DNA of 13,814 bases from an uncultured Eubacteriales bacterium. GTDB lineage: Bacteria; Bacillota; Clostridia; UMGS1883; UMGS1540. The notes beneath the pieces are model-generated. The model had not been told where the DNA came from, ran no database searches, and was given only the letters and a program-made list of their open reading frames with translations. Both the position numbers and the translations under genes were made by a program. Below, one piece after another: positions 13,764 to 13,814 of this stretch (positions are counted from its first letter, which is position 1; each line of letters begins with the position of its first letter). The stretch is from the NCBI GenBank assembly GCA_900552775.1, contig USAP01000026.1, positions 1 through 13,814 of the forward strand, written 5' to 3'.

Positions 13764-13814
13764 GTATTTTATGCAGATTTTAGGAGGTAATTGTAAATTT
13801 TTTTAAAAAAAATT
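13764..13814 (+). other. A/T-rich 3' flank with unpaired ribosome-site sequence
   Basis: A perfect AGGAGGT (13782-13788) is present, but no usable start codon follows within the window: the nearby TTG (13791) is followed at once by TAA. A run of seven T then eight A (13798-13812) forms a near-palindrome at the edge. An 11-codon ORF (13771-13806) spans the site and is probably chance. The next gene may begin beyond the window. Confidence 0.35.

Noticed and set aside
1..13814. Mobile elements, CRISPR arrays, tRNA or rRNA genes
   Set aside because: No transposase-like protein, no evenly spaced repeat array and no tRNA- or rRNA-like sequence was seen; the coding content is a continuous core operon.

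Overview
The window looks like chromosome of an endospore-forming Firmicute, most likely class Clostridia. The evidence is a full-length Spo0A, a SpoVD-type class B penicillin-binding protein with two PASTA domains and the SpoVD cysteine pair, strong Gram-positive Shine-Dalgarno sites, A/T-rich intergenic DNA, and a MurE with the DNPR signature of meso-diaminopimelate addition. I cannot name a genus.

Layout. Positions 1-163 hold, on the minus strand, a sigma-A type promoter and the 5' part of a cobalamin riboswitch whose 3' end and target gene lie beyond the left edge. The promoter of spo0A runs the opposite way from 201, and the two promoters share a block of A/T palindromes (167-198). spo0A (401-1189) has a long leader (about 236-400) that can fold into a hairpin-plus-pseudoknot and also contains a possible 24-codon upstream ORF. 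A strong intrinsic terminator (1213-1293) closes spo0A.

A new promoter (1315-1343) and a cluster of MraZ-type AAAGTGG/TTTGTGG boxes (1350-1389) then start a division and cell wall (dcw) cluster, all on the plus strand to 13763: mraZ, rsmH, ftsL, spoVD/ftsI, murE, murF, mraY, ftsW/spoVE, murG, murA, ftsQ/divIB. Most junctions are tight or overlapping. Two gaps hold RNA structures: a terminator-like hairpin between ftsL and spoVD (3289-3335) and a 20-bp hairpin without a U-tract between murA and ftsQ (12947-13008).

Working together: MurA makes the first committed step to UDP-MurNAc. MurE and MurF extend the peptide, MraY and MurG make lipid I and lipid II, and the SEDS polymerase FtsW/SpoVE with the transpeptidase SpoVD/FtsI builds septal or spore peptidoglycan. 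FtsL and FtsQ scaffold the divisome, RsmH methylates 16S rRNA, and MraZ is the local regulator. murD, usually between mraY and ftsW, is absent; murB and murC are also not here.

The coding content is well-known biology. The parts worth a second look are non-coding or positional: the structured spo0A leader, spo0A lying beside dcw, the mixed-orientation MraZ operator, the missing murD, and the two intercistronic hairpins. I saw no mobile elements, CRISPR arrays, tRNAs or rRNAs.
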